A DNA stretch of 54,530 nucleotides from SZUA-217 sp964194555 (GTDB lineage: Bacteria; Actinomycetota; Acidimicrobiia; Spongiisociales; ZC4RG35): the NCBI GenBank assembly GCA_964194555.1, contig CAXMMT010000063.1, positions 1 to 54,530 of the forward strand. The letters run 5' to 3'. Every line of letters starts with the position of its first letter. Within the stretch, counting starts at the first letter, position 1. Below are positions 34,006 to 41,942 of this stretch, one piece after another. The notes beneath the pieces are model-generated. The model was given only the letters and a program-made list of their open reading frames with translations. It searched no databases and was not told the origin of the DNA. A program made the translations under genes and the position numbers.

Positions 34006-34599
34006 CTAGTCGGACGACGTCGCCGACCCTGGCTGAGCTCTCGCCCCGTGTTTGAACCAGCGACGGGGCCTGCGAAGCTCGTGCTCGAGGAACACTCCTA
34101 AACCGAGCGCAAGGAAGATGTCGCCGAGACTGATTACTTCGCCGATCCCCACCAAGCGGAGCGGAACGACATCGGCGAAAAAGGTCAGTCGTGAGGTCTC
34201 ATCGAGGAGCACGTGTTTGAAGGAGCCGAAGATGTCAGGCTCCGCGACGGTGAAACCGCTGGCAACCTCTGCCGCGCCGGCCAGTACCGGCATGCCCCCG
34301 TTGATGGCGATAACCGTGAAGTTCATGAGAACTCCAATTCCGACGATCCACATTCCCGGCTTCGCCCGGTTGAGTGTGACCAGGATCATCAGGAGCACAA
34401 AGGAAGCCAACACCATGACCACGCCGACCGTTTCCGACCAGGTTTCGTCGGGCAACCATCGTGTCCCGAGCTGAAGTCCGAGAGACACGAGAAGGAGCCA
34501 CCACGACTCCAACTCGATGTCTCCGAGATTGATCAGCCGGCCTCCGCGAAGCATCGCAATCGTAAGAGCAAGAAAGAGGACGATGGCGAGCCATAACAT
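34006..34599 (-). CDS. DUF5317 family membrane protein
   Basis: A 197-aa polytopic membrane protein. The motif INGGMPV followed by the KHVLLDETSRLTFFADVVPLR and IGEVISLGDIFLALGLGVFL segments is typical of DUF5317. About five helices are predicted. Function is unknown. It is convergent with the HD gene (5 bp apart) and divergent from the enoyl-CoA hydratase gene, with a 49-bp gap between starts. Confidence 0.8.
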   Translation of the reverse strand: MLWLAIVLFLALTIAMLRGGRLINLGDIELESWWLLLVSLGLQLGTRWLPDETWSETVGVVMVLASFVLLMILVTLNRAKPGMWIVGIGVLMNFTVIAINGGMPVLAGAAEVASGFTVAEPDIFGSFKHVLLDETSRLTFFADVVPLRLVGIGEVISLGDIFLALGLGVFLEHELRRPRRWFKHGARAQPGSATSSD

Positions 34600-34648
34600 G
34601 GAGCTTCGACGGTATCAGAGGGACCCGAGTTTCCTAAGAGGGAGCAGA

Positions 34649-35419
34649 ATGACTGTTCGATACGAGACCGCAGAAGGCAGAGCGACGATCACGATCGACG
34701 ACCCTGAGCGGCGCAATCCCATGTCGGTGGCGACGATGTCGGGTCTTCTCGAGGCAACCAGGATTGCCGTGGACGATCCGGATGTGAAGGTGATCGTCTA
34801 CACCGGCGCCGGGGACCGGACCTTCTCGGCTGGCGGGGATCTTTCGGGCACTTTTGCCGACGATCCGATCGGTCTCCACAAGGCTCGTGGGGATCTGGGT
34901 GAGACGTTTCGGTTGATGTTTCGGGGTGGCAAGCCAACGGTGGCACGTGTCAACGGCCACGCTCTTGCCGGCGGATTTGGCCTGGCCGTGGCGTGCGACG
35001 TCACAGTCTGTGTCGACGATGCGATGCTGGGGACTACTGAGGTTCGTGTCGGACTGTGGCCGATGGTGATATCGGCATTGTTGGTCCGGGTGATGCCCAG
35101 AAAAGCAGCGCTCGACTTGATGTTGACCGGCAGAACGATCGGCCCGGAGGAGGCTCTGCGCTTGGGAGCAGTGAGTCGAGTCGTCCCGCGGGCTGAACTC
35201 GACGACGTGGTGGATGAGGTGGTGACAGGTCTGCTGTCTTCGAGCCCTGCCGTTCTGATGCTTGGAAAGGACTCATTCTGGGGTATGGCCGACGCGGACT
35301 TCGACACCGCGTTGGACCGGTTGCAAGGTGGTTTCACCGAGATCACCCTGAGTGACGATGCTGCTGAGGGGATTAGTGCGTTTCTGGAAAAGCGAGACCC
35401 GGACTGGTCGGGAACGTGA
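34649..35419 (+). CDS. enoyl-CoA hydratase/isomerase family protein
   Basis: A 256-aa crotonase. The oxyanion-hole segments FSAGGDLSGTF and VNGHALAGGFGLAVACDVTVCVDDAML are clear; position EVRVGLWP carries the Glu region used in catalysis. It starts at ATG 34649 behind GAGGGAG; an upstream extension would run into the divergent gene. The general role is hydration or isomerisation of acyl-CoA in fatty-acid or ring degradation; the substrate cannot be told. Confidence 0.88.
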   Translation: MTVRYETAEGRATITIDDPERRNPMSVATMSGLLEATRIAVDDPDVKVIVYTGAGDRTFSAGGDLSGTFADDPIGLHKARGDLGETFRLMFRGGKPTVARVNGHALAGGFGLAVACDVTVCVDDAMLGTTEVRVGLWPMVISALLVRVMPRKAALDLMLTGRTIGPEEALRLGAVSRVVPRAELDDVVDEVVTGLLSSSPAVLMLGKDSFWGMADADFDTALDRLQGGFTEITLSDDAAEGISAFLEKRDPDWSGT

Positions 35420-35472
35420 GTGAAGTGCCCCCCCAACAAAAGTACGCTGACGTTTCAACGGACAGTGATGCC

Positions 35473-35537
35473 GCTCACGGTGTCCTCGTCCTTGACGCAC
35501 CGCTGCGGGTGCGCCTTCGTCCTGTATCCTTGTGAGC
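35473..35537. repeat. diverged relative of the dispersed repeat (core only)
   Basis: A hairpin region bounded by GCTCAC (35473) and GTGAGC (35532) in the otherwise empty 203 bp between the enoyl-CoA hydratase and sortase genes. Its centre (GGTGTCCTCGTCCTTGACGCA..TGCGCCTTCGT..TCCTTG) aligns with the core of the other three copies (GGCGTCCTCCGCCTCGACGCA..TGCGCCTTCGT..TCCTTG) but the outer ends differ. Confidence 0.5.
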
Positions 35538-35622
35538 GACCCCCCTGCCTCACCGAAACATGCGACCGTACTTCTGTTGGAGAGCACTGGCGTAGCTCCA
35601 TATCGCATTTAGCCTGATCGTC

Positions 35623-36333
35623 GTGCGGCGAAACATCCAAGTGCTCGGGTGGACACTCATCTGGAGTGGGGTCTTGATTTTCGGTTACCTGGGGTGGCAG
35701 CTCTTTGGCACCGATGTGGTCAACGCCGGTGTTCAGGCGCAAGCTCAGGAGGAGCTCGAGCAGACCTTTGAGGAGACCCAGGACAGCTTGCCCGCGGTCG
35801 AGGAAATCGATCCCGTGGTTTATCTCGGTGAGGAACCGGGCGAAGTACCTGATCCAGTTGAGTTCTACCCCGAGGAGACGCCGGAGACTGGTGAAGCTTT
35901 TGGGTTCATTCGCATCGACAAGATCGGAGTCGACGAGGTCATCTTCGAGGGTGTCGATCGGCGGACGCTGAAGAAGGGGCCCGGACACATGGAAGACACG
36001 CCGCTCCCCGGCCAGCCTGGCAATGCGGTGTTGTCAGGTCACAGAACCACACACGGCCGACCCTTTTTCGACTTTGATCTTCTCGAGGTCGGTGATCGGA
36101 TCGAAGTGGAGACGGCGATCGGAGTCCACGCCTATGAGATTCGTGAGATTCGAGTAGTCCAGCCCACAGACGTCTGGGTGACCGATGACAGACCCGGTTC
36201 ATGGCTGACCCTGACCACCTGCGAACCCAAGTTCTCAGCGCGTCAGCGACTGGTCATCTGGGCCGAGATGGTGTCGGGGCCGAACATCGAATTCGCCGGA
36301 CTGCATAAGGAGAGGTTCGGCGAGCAGACCTAA
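35623..36333 (+). CDS. class E sortase
   Basis: A 236-aa membrane-anchored transpeptidase. The N-terminal anchor (about 8-27) is followed by an acidic Pro-rich linker and the sortase barrel: FGFIRIDKIGVDEVIFEGVDRRTLKKGPGH, the catalytic His in NAVLSGHRTTHG, the Cys in WLTLTTCEPKFSARQRLVI with the Arg seven residues later. These are class E features, a class typical of high-GC actinobacteria that attaches LAXTG-bearing proteins to the wall. No sortase substrate lies next to it. Start GTG. Confidence 0.92.
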   Translation: MRRNIQVLGWTLIWSGVLIFGYLGWQLFGTDVVNAGVQAQAQEELEQTFEETQDSLPAVEEIDPVVYLGEEPGEVPDPVEFYPEETPETGEAFGFIRIDKIGVDEVIFEGVDRRTLKKGPGHMEDTPLPGQPGNAVLSGHRTTHGRPFFDFDLLEVGDRIEVETAIGVHAYEIREIRVVQPTDVWVTDDRPGSWLTLTTCEPKFSARQRLVIWAEMVSGPNIEFAGLHKERFGEQT

Positions 36334-36806
36334 CTTGTTACGCCCTCGAGGATCTCCTGTGTAACGATGCCGATCAAGAGGTCTTCGACGACACCGTTTG
36401 CCCCGATGATGTAGGTGACGGGTAGTCCGAGTCTCGGATAGGCCGTCTCGAATTCGGCATTACCGAGGCCAAGATCGTAGGAGGGGTCGAACTCCTCGGC
36501 GAAGGCTCGAGAAGCCGTCTCGGTGTCTTCTACCGCGACACCGATGACCTTGACGTCAGCGTTTGCCACGGCGAACGCCGAGATGTCAGGAGTCTCGGTG
36601 CGACAAGGTATGCACCACGACGCCCATAGATTGAGAACGACCGGACGGTTGTCGGCTTTCAATTGCTCTGAGAGCGTGAACGTTCCCCCGCCGATCAATG
36701 GCACCGTGAAGTCGGGAGCCGGTTGGCCGACTTCGGCAACGATGACATCGTCGGAGGGCAACACCGAGGCGACTAGAAGACCGATCACGACGACGCCGAT
36801 AAACAA
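36330..36806 (-). CDS. membrane-anchored thioredoxin-like protein (ResA/TlpA type)
   Basis: A TlpA/ResA-like redoxin with one N-terminal membrane anchor and the active site WASWCIPCRTE (CxxC), GQPAPDFTVPLIGGGTFTL before it and a cis-Pro in LGLPVTYII. It reduces or transfers disulfides outside the membrane, for example in cytochrome c maturation. The TTG at 36806 is the first conventional start, but the frame runs upstream to a CTG at 36860 with GGAGG seven bases before it; that start would add MTEEAPGPLPRPGLKLTG and overlaps the acnA stop by eight bases. The 3' end overlaps the convergent sortase gene by four bases. Confidence 0.85.
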   Translation of the reverse strand: MFIGVVVIGLLVASVLPSDDVIVAEVGQPAPDFTVPLIGGGTFTLSEQLKADNRPVVLNLWASWCIPCRTETPDISAFAVANADVKVIGVAVEDTETASRAFAEEFDPSYDLGLGNAEFETAYPRLGLPVTYIIGANGVVEDLLIGIVTQEILEGVTS

Positions 36807-36852
36807 GCCTGTCAGCTTGAGGCCTGGTCGTGGCAGCGGACCGGGTGCCTCT

Positions 36853-39519
36853 TCAGTCAGAAGCCATCCTCCGCAGCACGTAGTGAAGGATGCCTCCGTT
36901 GCGTAGGTACTCGACCTCGATCGGGGTGTCGACGCGGGCGCCAGCTTCGAACTCGATCACGGCCCCGTCCTGCCTGGTCGCCTTGACTCGCAGTGTCTGC
37001 CGAGGTGCCAAGTCATCGTTGACAGCGATGTCGAAAGTCTCGGTCCCATCGATTCCAAGGGAATCGGCACTCTCCCCGTCACGATAGACAAGCGGAAGGA
37101 CCCCCATCATCACCAGGTTGGAACGGTGAATCCTCTCGAATGATTTGGCGATGACCGCCCTCGCGCCAAGCAGGAATGTGCCCTTCGCGGCCCAGTCGCG
37201 CGATGATCCCATTCCGTAGTCGGCTCCGCCCAGGACCACCAGCGGGACTCCTGCCTCCTTGTAGTGCATTGCGGCCTCGTAGATCGACTTGACCTCACCA
37301 TCGAGATGATCGGTGGTCCAGCCTCCCTCGGTGTCCGGAGCAAGCTGATTGTGTATTCGAATGTTGGCGAAGGTGCCGCGGGTCATGACACGGTCGTTGC
37401 CTCGTCTCGACCCGTAGGAGTTGAACATCGGAGGCTGGACACCCTCGGACACCAAGTATTTGCCGGCAGGGGTGTCGACCCCGATCGACCCGGCAGGGCT
37501 GATGTGGTCGGTCGTCACCGAGTCACCGAGCTTCACCAGCACTCGGGCTCCCTGAATTGGCGCGATTGGTGTCACGTCAGCCGACAAGTCGGCGAAGAAG
37601 GGCGGTTCCTGAATGTAGGTCGAAGCCTCGTTCCACTCGTAGAGGTCAGAATCCGTGGTCGAGATGGAGCGCCACTCGTCGGACCCCGTGAACACGTCTG
37701 AGTATTTCTCCACAAACTGACGCTGGCTGACGCTCGATCCGACGAGGTTGGAGATCTCCTCCTGGCTTGGCCAGATGTCGCGTAGATACACATCGTTGCC
37801 TTCACCATCCTTGCCAAGCGGCTCATTGATTGGATCCCAATCGATCGTTCCCGCTATTGCATATGCAACTACCAGTGGGGGGGAGGCCAGGTAGTTGGCT
37901 CGCACATCTGGCGAGATTCGACCTTCGAAGTTCCGGTTGCCGGAGAGGACGGCTGCGCCCACCAGGTCGTTGGTGTTGATGGCTTTCGAAATGGGCTCTG
38001 GCAACGGGCCCGAGTTTCCGATGCATGTCGTGCAGCCGTAACCGACGACCCCGAATCCCAGAGCCTCGAGATCGTCCAAGAGACCGGATGCCGTCAGATA
38101 CTCGGTGACAACCTGAGATCCCGGGGCCAGGGAGGTCTTCACCCACGGCTTGCGCTGGAGACCACGCTCCCGGGCTTTTCTGGCGACCAGCCCAGCGCCG
38201 ATCATCACATCCGGATTGGAGGTGTTGGTGCAGGAGGTGATCGCTGCAATCACGACGTCACCATCTCCGAGATGGAATGTCTGCCCGTCGTAGTCGATGC
38301 TGACGCCGGCTTCTCCGGGCACATCGTTTCTTCCGAAAGTGTCGTTCAGATCGTTGTGCCACTGTTCTTTCATCGATGAGAGAGCAATTCGGTCCTGGGG
38401 CCGTCTCGGTCCGGCGAGCGATGGCTCGACGGTGGCCATGTCGAGCTCGAGACTGTCGCTGTAGGTGATCTGGCGGGAGTCCTCGCGCCACATCCCCTGG
38501 GTCTTGTAGTAGGTCTCGACAGTGTCGATGAGCTTGTCATCGCGTCCGGTCAGCCTGAGATAGTCGAGCGTCTGGTCGTCAACCGGGAAGAACCCTACGG
38601 TCGCCCCGTACTCGGGAGCCATGTTGGCGATGGTCGCCCGGTTGGCGATTGGCATGTCAGTCAGCCCGGGACCGTAGAACTCGACGAACTTGCCGACGAC
38701 GCCAAACTCGCGAAGCATCTCGGTGACCCGGAGCACGAGGTCGGTGGCGGTTGACCCTTCGACGAGCTTGCCAGTCAGCCGAAATCCGACCACCTCGGGA
38801 AGCAGCATGTAGATAGGCTGGCCGACCATGGCGGCCTCAGCCTCGATGCCTCCCACACCCCAACCGACTACTCCGAGGCCGTTGATCATCGTTGTGTGAG
38901 AATCAGTGCCGACGAGGCTGTCCGGATAGAGGTACTCGCCGTCGTCCCAAACAACCTTGGCCAGATATTCTAGGTTCACCTGGTGGACGATGCCGGTCGC
39001 CGGCGGGACCACCCGAAAATTTGCGAAAGCCGATTGGCCCCATTTGAGGAACTCGTAACGCTCTTGGTTTCGCTCAAACTCCTTCCGCGAGTTGATGATC
39101 AGCGCATCGGATCGGGCGAAAGCATCTACCTGAACTGAATGGTCGATCACGAGATCCGCCGGGATGAGCGGATTCACCTGCTGGGCCGCACCTTCGTCGC
39201 CGGTCATGCGCACTATGGCGTCCCGCATGGCGGCCAGATCTACCACGGAAGGTACGCCGGTGAAGTCCTGAAGCACGATGCGGCCCGGGATGAACGGGAT
39301 CTCCTGTTCCCGAACGTTGGTTGCGTCGTAGGCCGCTATCCGACGCACGTCGTCCTCGGTTACGGTGTGCCCGTCCAGGTTTCGGAGTACCGACTCCAGG
39401 AGAACCTTGATGGAGTAGGGGAGATTCTCGACGCCATCAAGAGCGTCGAGACGGGCGATCTCGCGGCTCCCCATCGCTGTGTCGAGCGTGGTGCGAGAGT
39501 CGAACGGGTCGGTGGGCAT
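36853..39519 (-). CDS. acnA: aconitate hydratase A
   Basis: An 888-aa AcnA/IRP-type aconitase converting citrate to isocitrate in the TCA cycle. The three cluster cysteines are in ITSCTNTSNP and GYGCTTCIGNSGPL; other markers are VGTDSHTTMINGLGVVGWGVGGIEAEAAM, LSGNRNFEGRISP and the swivel domain GADYGMGSSRDWAAKG. The sequence is of full family length. A thioredoxin-like gene follows with overlapping reading frames. A hairpin at 39599-39620 lies about 80 bp upstream of the start. Confidence 0.97.
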   Translation of the reverse strand: MPTDPFDSRTTLDTAMGSREIARLDALDGVENLPYSIKVLLESVLRNLDGHTVTEDDVRRIAAYDATNVREQEIPFIPGRIVLQDFTGVPSVVDLAAMRDAIVRMTGDEGAAQQVNPLIPADLVIDHSVQVDAFARSDALIINSRKEFERNQERYEFLKWGQSAFANFRVVPPATGIVHQVNLEYLAKVVWDDGEYLYPDSLVGTDSHTTMINGLGVVGWGVGGIEAEAAMVGQPIYMLLPEVVGFRLTGKLVEGSTATDLVLRVTEMLREFGVVGKFVEFYGPGLTDMPIANRATIANMAPEYGATVGFFPVDDQTLDYLRLTGRDDKLIDTVETYYKTQGMWREDSRQITYSDSLELDMATVEPSLAGPRRPQDRIALSSMKEQWHNDLNDTFGRNDVPGEAGVSIDYDGQTFHLGDGDVVIAAITSCTNTSNPDVMIGAGLVARKARERGLQRKPWVKTSLAPGSQVVTEYLTASGLLDDLEALGFGVVGYGCTTCIGNSGPLPEPISKAINTNDLVGAAVLSGNRNFEGRISPDVRANYLASPPLVVAYAIAGTIDWDPINEPLGKDGEGNDVYLRDIWPSQEEISNLVGSSVSQRQFVEKYSDVFTGSDEWRSISTTDSDLYEWNEASTYIQEPPFFADLSADVTPIAPIQGARVLVKLGDSVTTDHISPAGSIGVDTPAGKYLVSEGVQPPMFNSYGSRRGNDRVMTRGTFANIRIHNQLAPDTEGGWTTDHLDGEVKSIYEAAMHYKEAGVPLVVLGGADYGMGSSRDWAAKGTFLLGARAVIAKSFERIHRSNLVMMGVLPLVYRDGESADSLGIDGTETFDIAVNDDLAPRQTLRVKATRQDGAVIEFEAGARVDTPIEVEYLRNGGILHYVLRRMASD

Positions 39520-39598
39520 TGGGGGCCTCCCGGATAAGAAAACTATTGACGTTACTGAGCCTAACGATCGGGTCCCGGTCCGCTATACGTGCTTCAGT

Positions 39599-39620
39599 CG
39601 AAAGATCAGCCGGTCTTTCG
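39599..39620. promoter_or_regulatory. inverted repeat upstream of acnA
   Basis: CGAAAGA...TCTTTCG, a 7-bp perfect inverted repeat with an 8-nt spacer, lies in the 132-bp gap between the SufR-like regulator gene and acnA, both on the minus strand. It could be an operator or the end signal of the regulator gene; there is no T-run. A second palindrome, GCCTCGAGGC, at about 39635-39644 is followed on the minus strand by GGCTTTTC and is a weak terminator candidate. Confidence 0.35.
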
Positions 39621-39651
39621 ATAGGAGAAAAGCCGCCTCGAGGCGTTGGGG

Positions 39652-40356
39652 TTAACTGATGCTGATAGGGACCCGGGTTACGCAAGGATCAGTCAGAGCC
39701 TTGTGTGGGATGACCACGGGGTCGCATTTGAAGGAGAGTGCTCCGAAGAGCCCACCGACGATTCCTCGATCGAGTGAACAGACCACCTCTGGATGACTGA
39801 TGGCGGTCTCGCCGAACGGGCAGTGCGATGTCAGGAGACGCTCACCCGATACGTCAGGATCGACTGAGAACCCGAGTCCGGTCATGGCGCTCGCCACCGC
39901 CTGAACCGCAGCGTCGTAGCCGGGATCGTCCGGAATTCCGATTTCGGTGGCCAATTGCTGTCCGTAAGCCCTTCCGACCTTTTCGGCCACATCTGATACG
40001 TCGTCCGGGCCCAGCTCTTCGAGGATGTGCAGTAACATGTCCACGAGCATCTCGAAGCGTCTGGGAGCGAAGTAAACCGTTACCTCTTTCTTGGTCACCT
40101 CGTAGGACTTAGCGGGTCTCCCCGCACCGATGCTGTTCGACGGTCGTCGGTGACTCACCTGGAGATATCCGTCGGTGGTGAGGCGGTCGAGATGGTGCCG
40201 GGCGACGTTGGGGTGCAATTCGAACAGCTCGGCGATCTTGGATGTGGTCAAGGGCTCGGGAGACTCGCGAACAGCTATGTAGATGGCACGACGAGTCGGG
40301 TCACCCAAGGCTTGAGTCAGGTCCGATATGCGGCGGTCGAGTGTTTTGGTGTCCAT
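39652..40356 (-). CDS. SufR-like winged-helix regulator with four conserved-type cysteines
   Basis: A 234-aa regulator. The N-terminal ArsR/DeoR-like winged helix (LTQALGDPTRRAIYIAVRESPEPLTTSKIAELFELHPNVARHHLDRLTTDGYL) is followed by a C-terminal domain with C179, C193, C211 and C225 (C-x13-C-x17-C-x13-C), similar to the Fe-S-binding C-terminus of SufR. It is divergent from mrp with a 73-bp gap. I infer that it senses Fe-S status and controls mrp. The start ATG at 40356 is preferred; a long upstream frame runs under mrp. Confidence 0.8.
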   Translation of the reverse strand: MDTKTLDRRISDLTQALGDPTRRAIYIAVRESPEPLTTSKIAELFELHPNVARHHLDRLTTDGYLQVSHRRPSNSIGAGRPAKSYEVTKKEVTVYFAPRRFEMLVDMLLHILEELGPDDVSDVAEKVGRAYGQQLATEIGIPDDPGYDAAVQAVASAMTGLGFSVDPDVSGERLLTSHCPFGETAISHPEVVCSLDRGIVGGLFGALSFKCDPVVIPHKALTDPCVTRVPISIS

Positions 40357-40429
40357 ATGGGCTACCACCCAGGCAAAACTATAGTTCGACGAGGTCCTAT
40401 CCGCTGCAGTAGCCATTGGGGAAAGCATC

Positions 40430-41509
40430 GTGTCCGACAACCAGATCTTTGACGCTGTCGCGTCGATCGAGTCACCCCTCCTGGTGGGACGCACTCTGGG
40501 TGAATTGGGGTTGGTGAAGTCGGTTGAGAAGAAGCTTGGCGGCAAGATCAGGGTCGAGCTGCTGCTACCGACTCCGGGCCACACCGATGCACTCGACCGA
40601 CGACTCCAGGAGGCACTTGCACCGTTTGCCAGGGGAGCCGACGTGGACATCGAGACCATGGGCGACGATGCTGCCGCGGAGTGGATCTCTGCTCTGAGGG
40701 ATACAGCTGGGCCCGCGATGGGAGAGCCCGGCTCGTCCACCAGGACAATCGCCGTTTCTTCAGGAAAGGGAGGTGTTGGAAAGTCGTCGGTTTCCACCAA
40801 CCTCGCTGTTGCTCTTGGCCGCGCCGGAAGAAAGGTCGGCATCGTCGACGGTGACATTTGGGGCTTCTCGATCCCGACGATGCTCGGAGTCAACCATCCC
40901 CCACTGATGATTGGAGACTCGATCATCCCGCCGGTCACCCATGGCGTGAAGGTCATGTCGATGGACTTCTTTGTTGGCGACGACAAGGCAGTCATATGGC
41001 GGGGACCCATGCTTCACAAAGCCATCGAGCAGTTCCTCAAAGATGTCTTCTGGGACAGCATCGACTTTCTCATCGTCGATATGCCACCTGGCACGGGCGA
41101 CATCGCCATTTCGATGTCGCAGTTTCTTCCTCGCGCCCAGGTGCTTCTGGTGACGACGCCCCAGCCGACCGCTCAGAGAGTGGCGCGGCGGGCGGCTCTC
41201 ATGGCGAAAGAGGTCGACCAGGAGGTGATTGGCGTTGTTGAGAATATGTCATGGTTCACCGGTGACGACAACAAGAGGTACGAGTTGTTCGGTTCGGGCG
41301 GAGGAGCTGCCCTAGCGGAGGAACTCGGAGTGGACTTGATGGTCCAGATCCCACTTCTGCCTGCGATGGGCAGAGGGGCCGACGACGGGTATCCGGTTGT
41401 GATGGCAGCACCTGGCTCCGATGCGTCTATCGCCTTTGACGCGTTGGCTGCAGCGGTCATCGACAAGCGTCCCCGTGTCAGGACGAACCCGGCGCTGGTG
41501 ATCAAGTAG
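40430..41509 (+). CDS. mrp: Mrp/ApbC-family Fe-S cluster carrier ATPase
   Basis: A 359-aa protein with an N-terminal MIP18/DUF59 domain (about 1-85) and a deviant-Walker P-loop ATPase domain (VSSGKGGVGKSSVSTNLA; switch DGDIWGFSIP; DFLIVDMPPGTGDI). It carries Fe-S clusters to target proteins. The C-terminal CxxC found in many Mrp proteins is absent (ENMSWFTGDDNKRYELFGSGGG), as in mycobacterial Mrp. The start is GTG. It is divergent from the SufR-like gene, which supports an Fe-S role. Confidence 0.93.
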   Translation: MSDNQIFDAVASIESPLLVGRTLGELGLVKSVEKKLGGKIRVELLLPTPGHTDALDRRLQEALAPFARGADVDIETMGDDAAAEWISALRDTAGPAMGEPGSSTRTIAVSSGKGGVGKSSVSTNLAVALGRAGRKVGIVDGDIWGFSIPTMLGVNHPPLMIGDSIIPPVTHGVKVMSMDFFVGDDKAVIWRGPMLHKAIEQFLKDVFWDSIDFLIVDMPPGTGDIAISMSQFLPRAQVLLVTTPQPTAQRVARRAALMAKEVDQEVIGVVENMSWFTGDDNKRYELFGSGGGAALAEELGVDLMVQIPLLPAMGRGADDGYPVVMAAPGSDASIAFDALAAAVIDKRPRVRTNPALVIK

Positions 41510-41518
41510 TCGTCGGCC

Positions 41519-41920
41519 TCAGACTGCGGGCAATGTCCCCGAAGCGATTCGAACCGCCCACACCGCCAACAGCGCTACTGCCGTCCCAAACAGGGTGAGG
41601 TTCAACATCTTCTGAGACATCGGGCCGACACGCCCGGACCTGCGGAGCATGAACCAGACCCAGCCACCGAGCAACTGGGCCGCGATCAACGGGATCAGCG
41701 GGTGTTGGGTGATGGCGGCGCCAATGTCACCCCGTATCAAGTTGGAGGCGGCCCTGGTCATGCCACATCCCGGGCATGCCATGCCGGTACACAAGGCAAA
41801 CGGACAGAAGGTCGCACCGTCGTCGGCGGGTGTGAGCAGAGCGAGGAGTGCGACTCCGATGAAGGGAGCCGCGATGATGAGACGATCTCTCCGTCGCGAT
41901 GTGATCACCGCGCCGAGCAT
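41519..41920 (-). CDS. DUF2752 membrane protein
   Basis: A 133-aa membrane protein with three helices. The DUF2752 signature is seen in FCPFALCTGMACPGCGMTRAASNLIRGDIGAA (CPxCGxTR). The frame runs further upstream under the oxidoreductase gene; the ATG at 41920 gives the usual family length. It is convergent with mrp (9 bp apart). The cysteine-rich motif may bind metal; function unknown. Confidence 0.82.
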   Translation of the reverse strand: MLGAVITSRRRDRLIIAAPFIGVALLALLTPADDGATFCPFALCTGMACPGCGMTRAASNLIRGDIGAAITQHPLIPLIAAQLLGGWVWFMLRRSGRVGPMSQKMLNLTLFGTAVALLAVWAVRIASGTLPAV

Positions 41921-41942
41921 AAGCGACCTGATTGGATCGCGC

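Noticed and set aside
40357..41010. Extension of the SufR-like gene to ATG at 41010
   Set aside because: The extra 218 codons run antisense to the conserved mrp coding region and show no domain.
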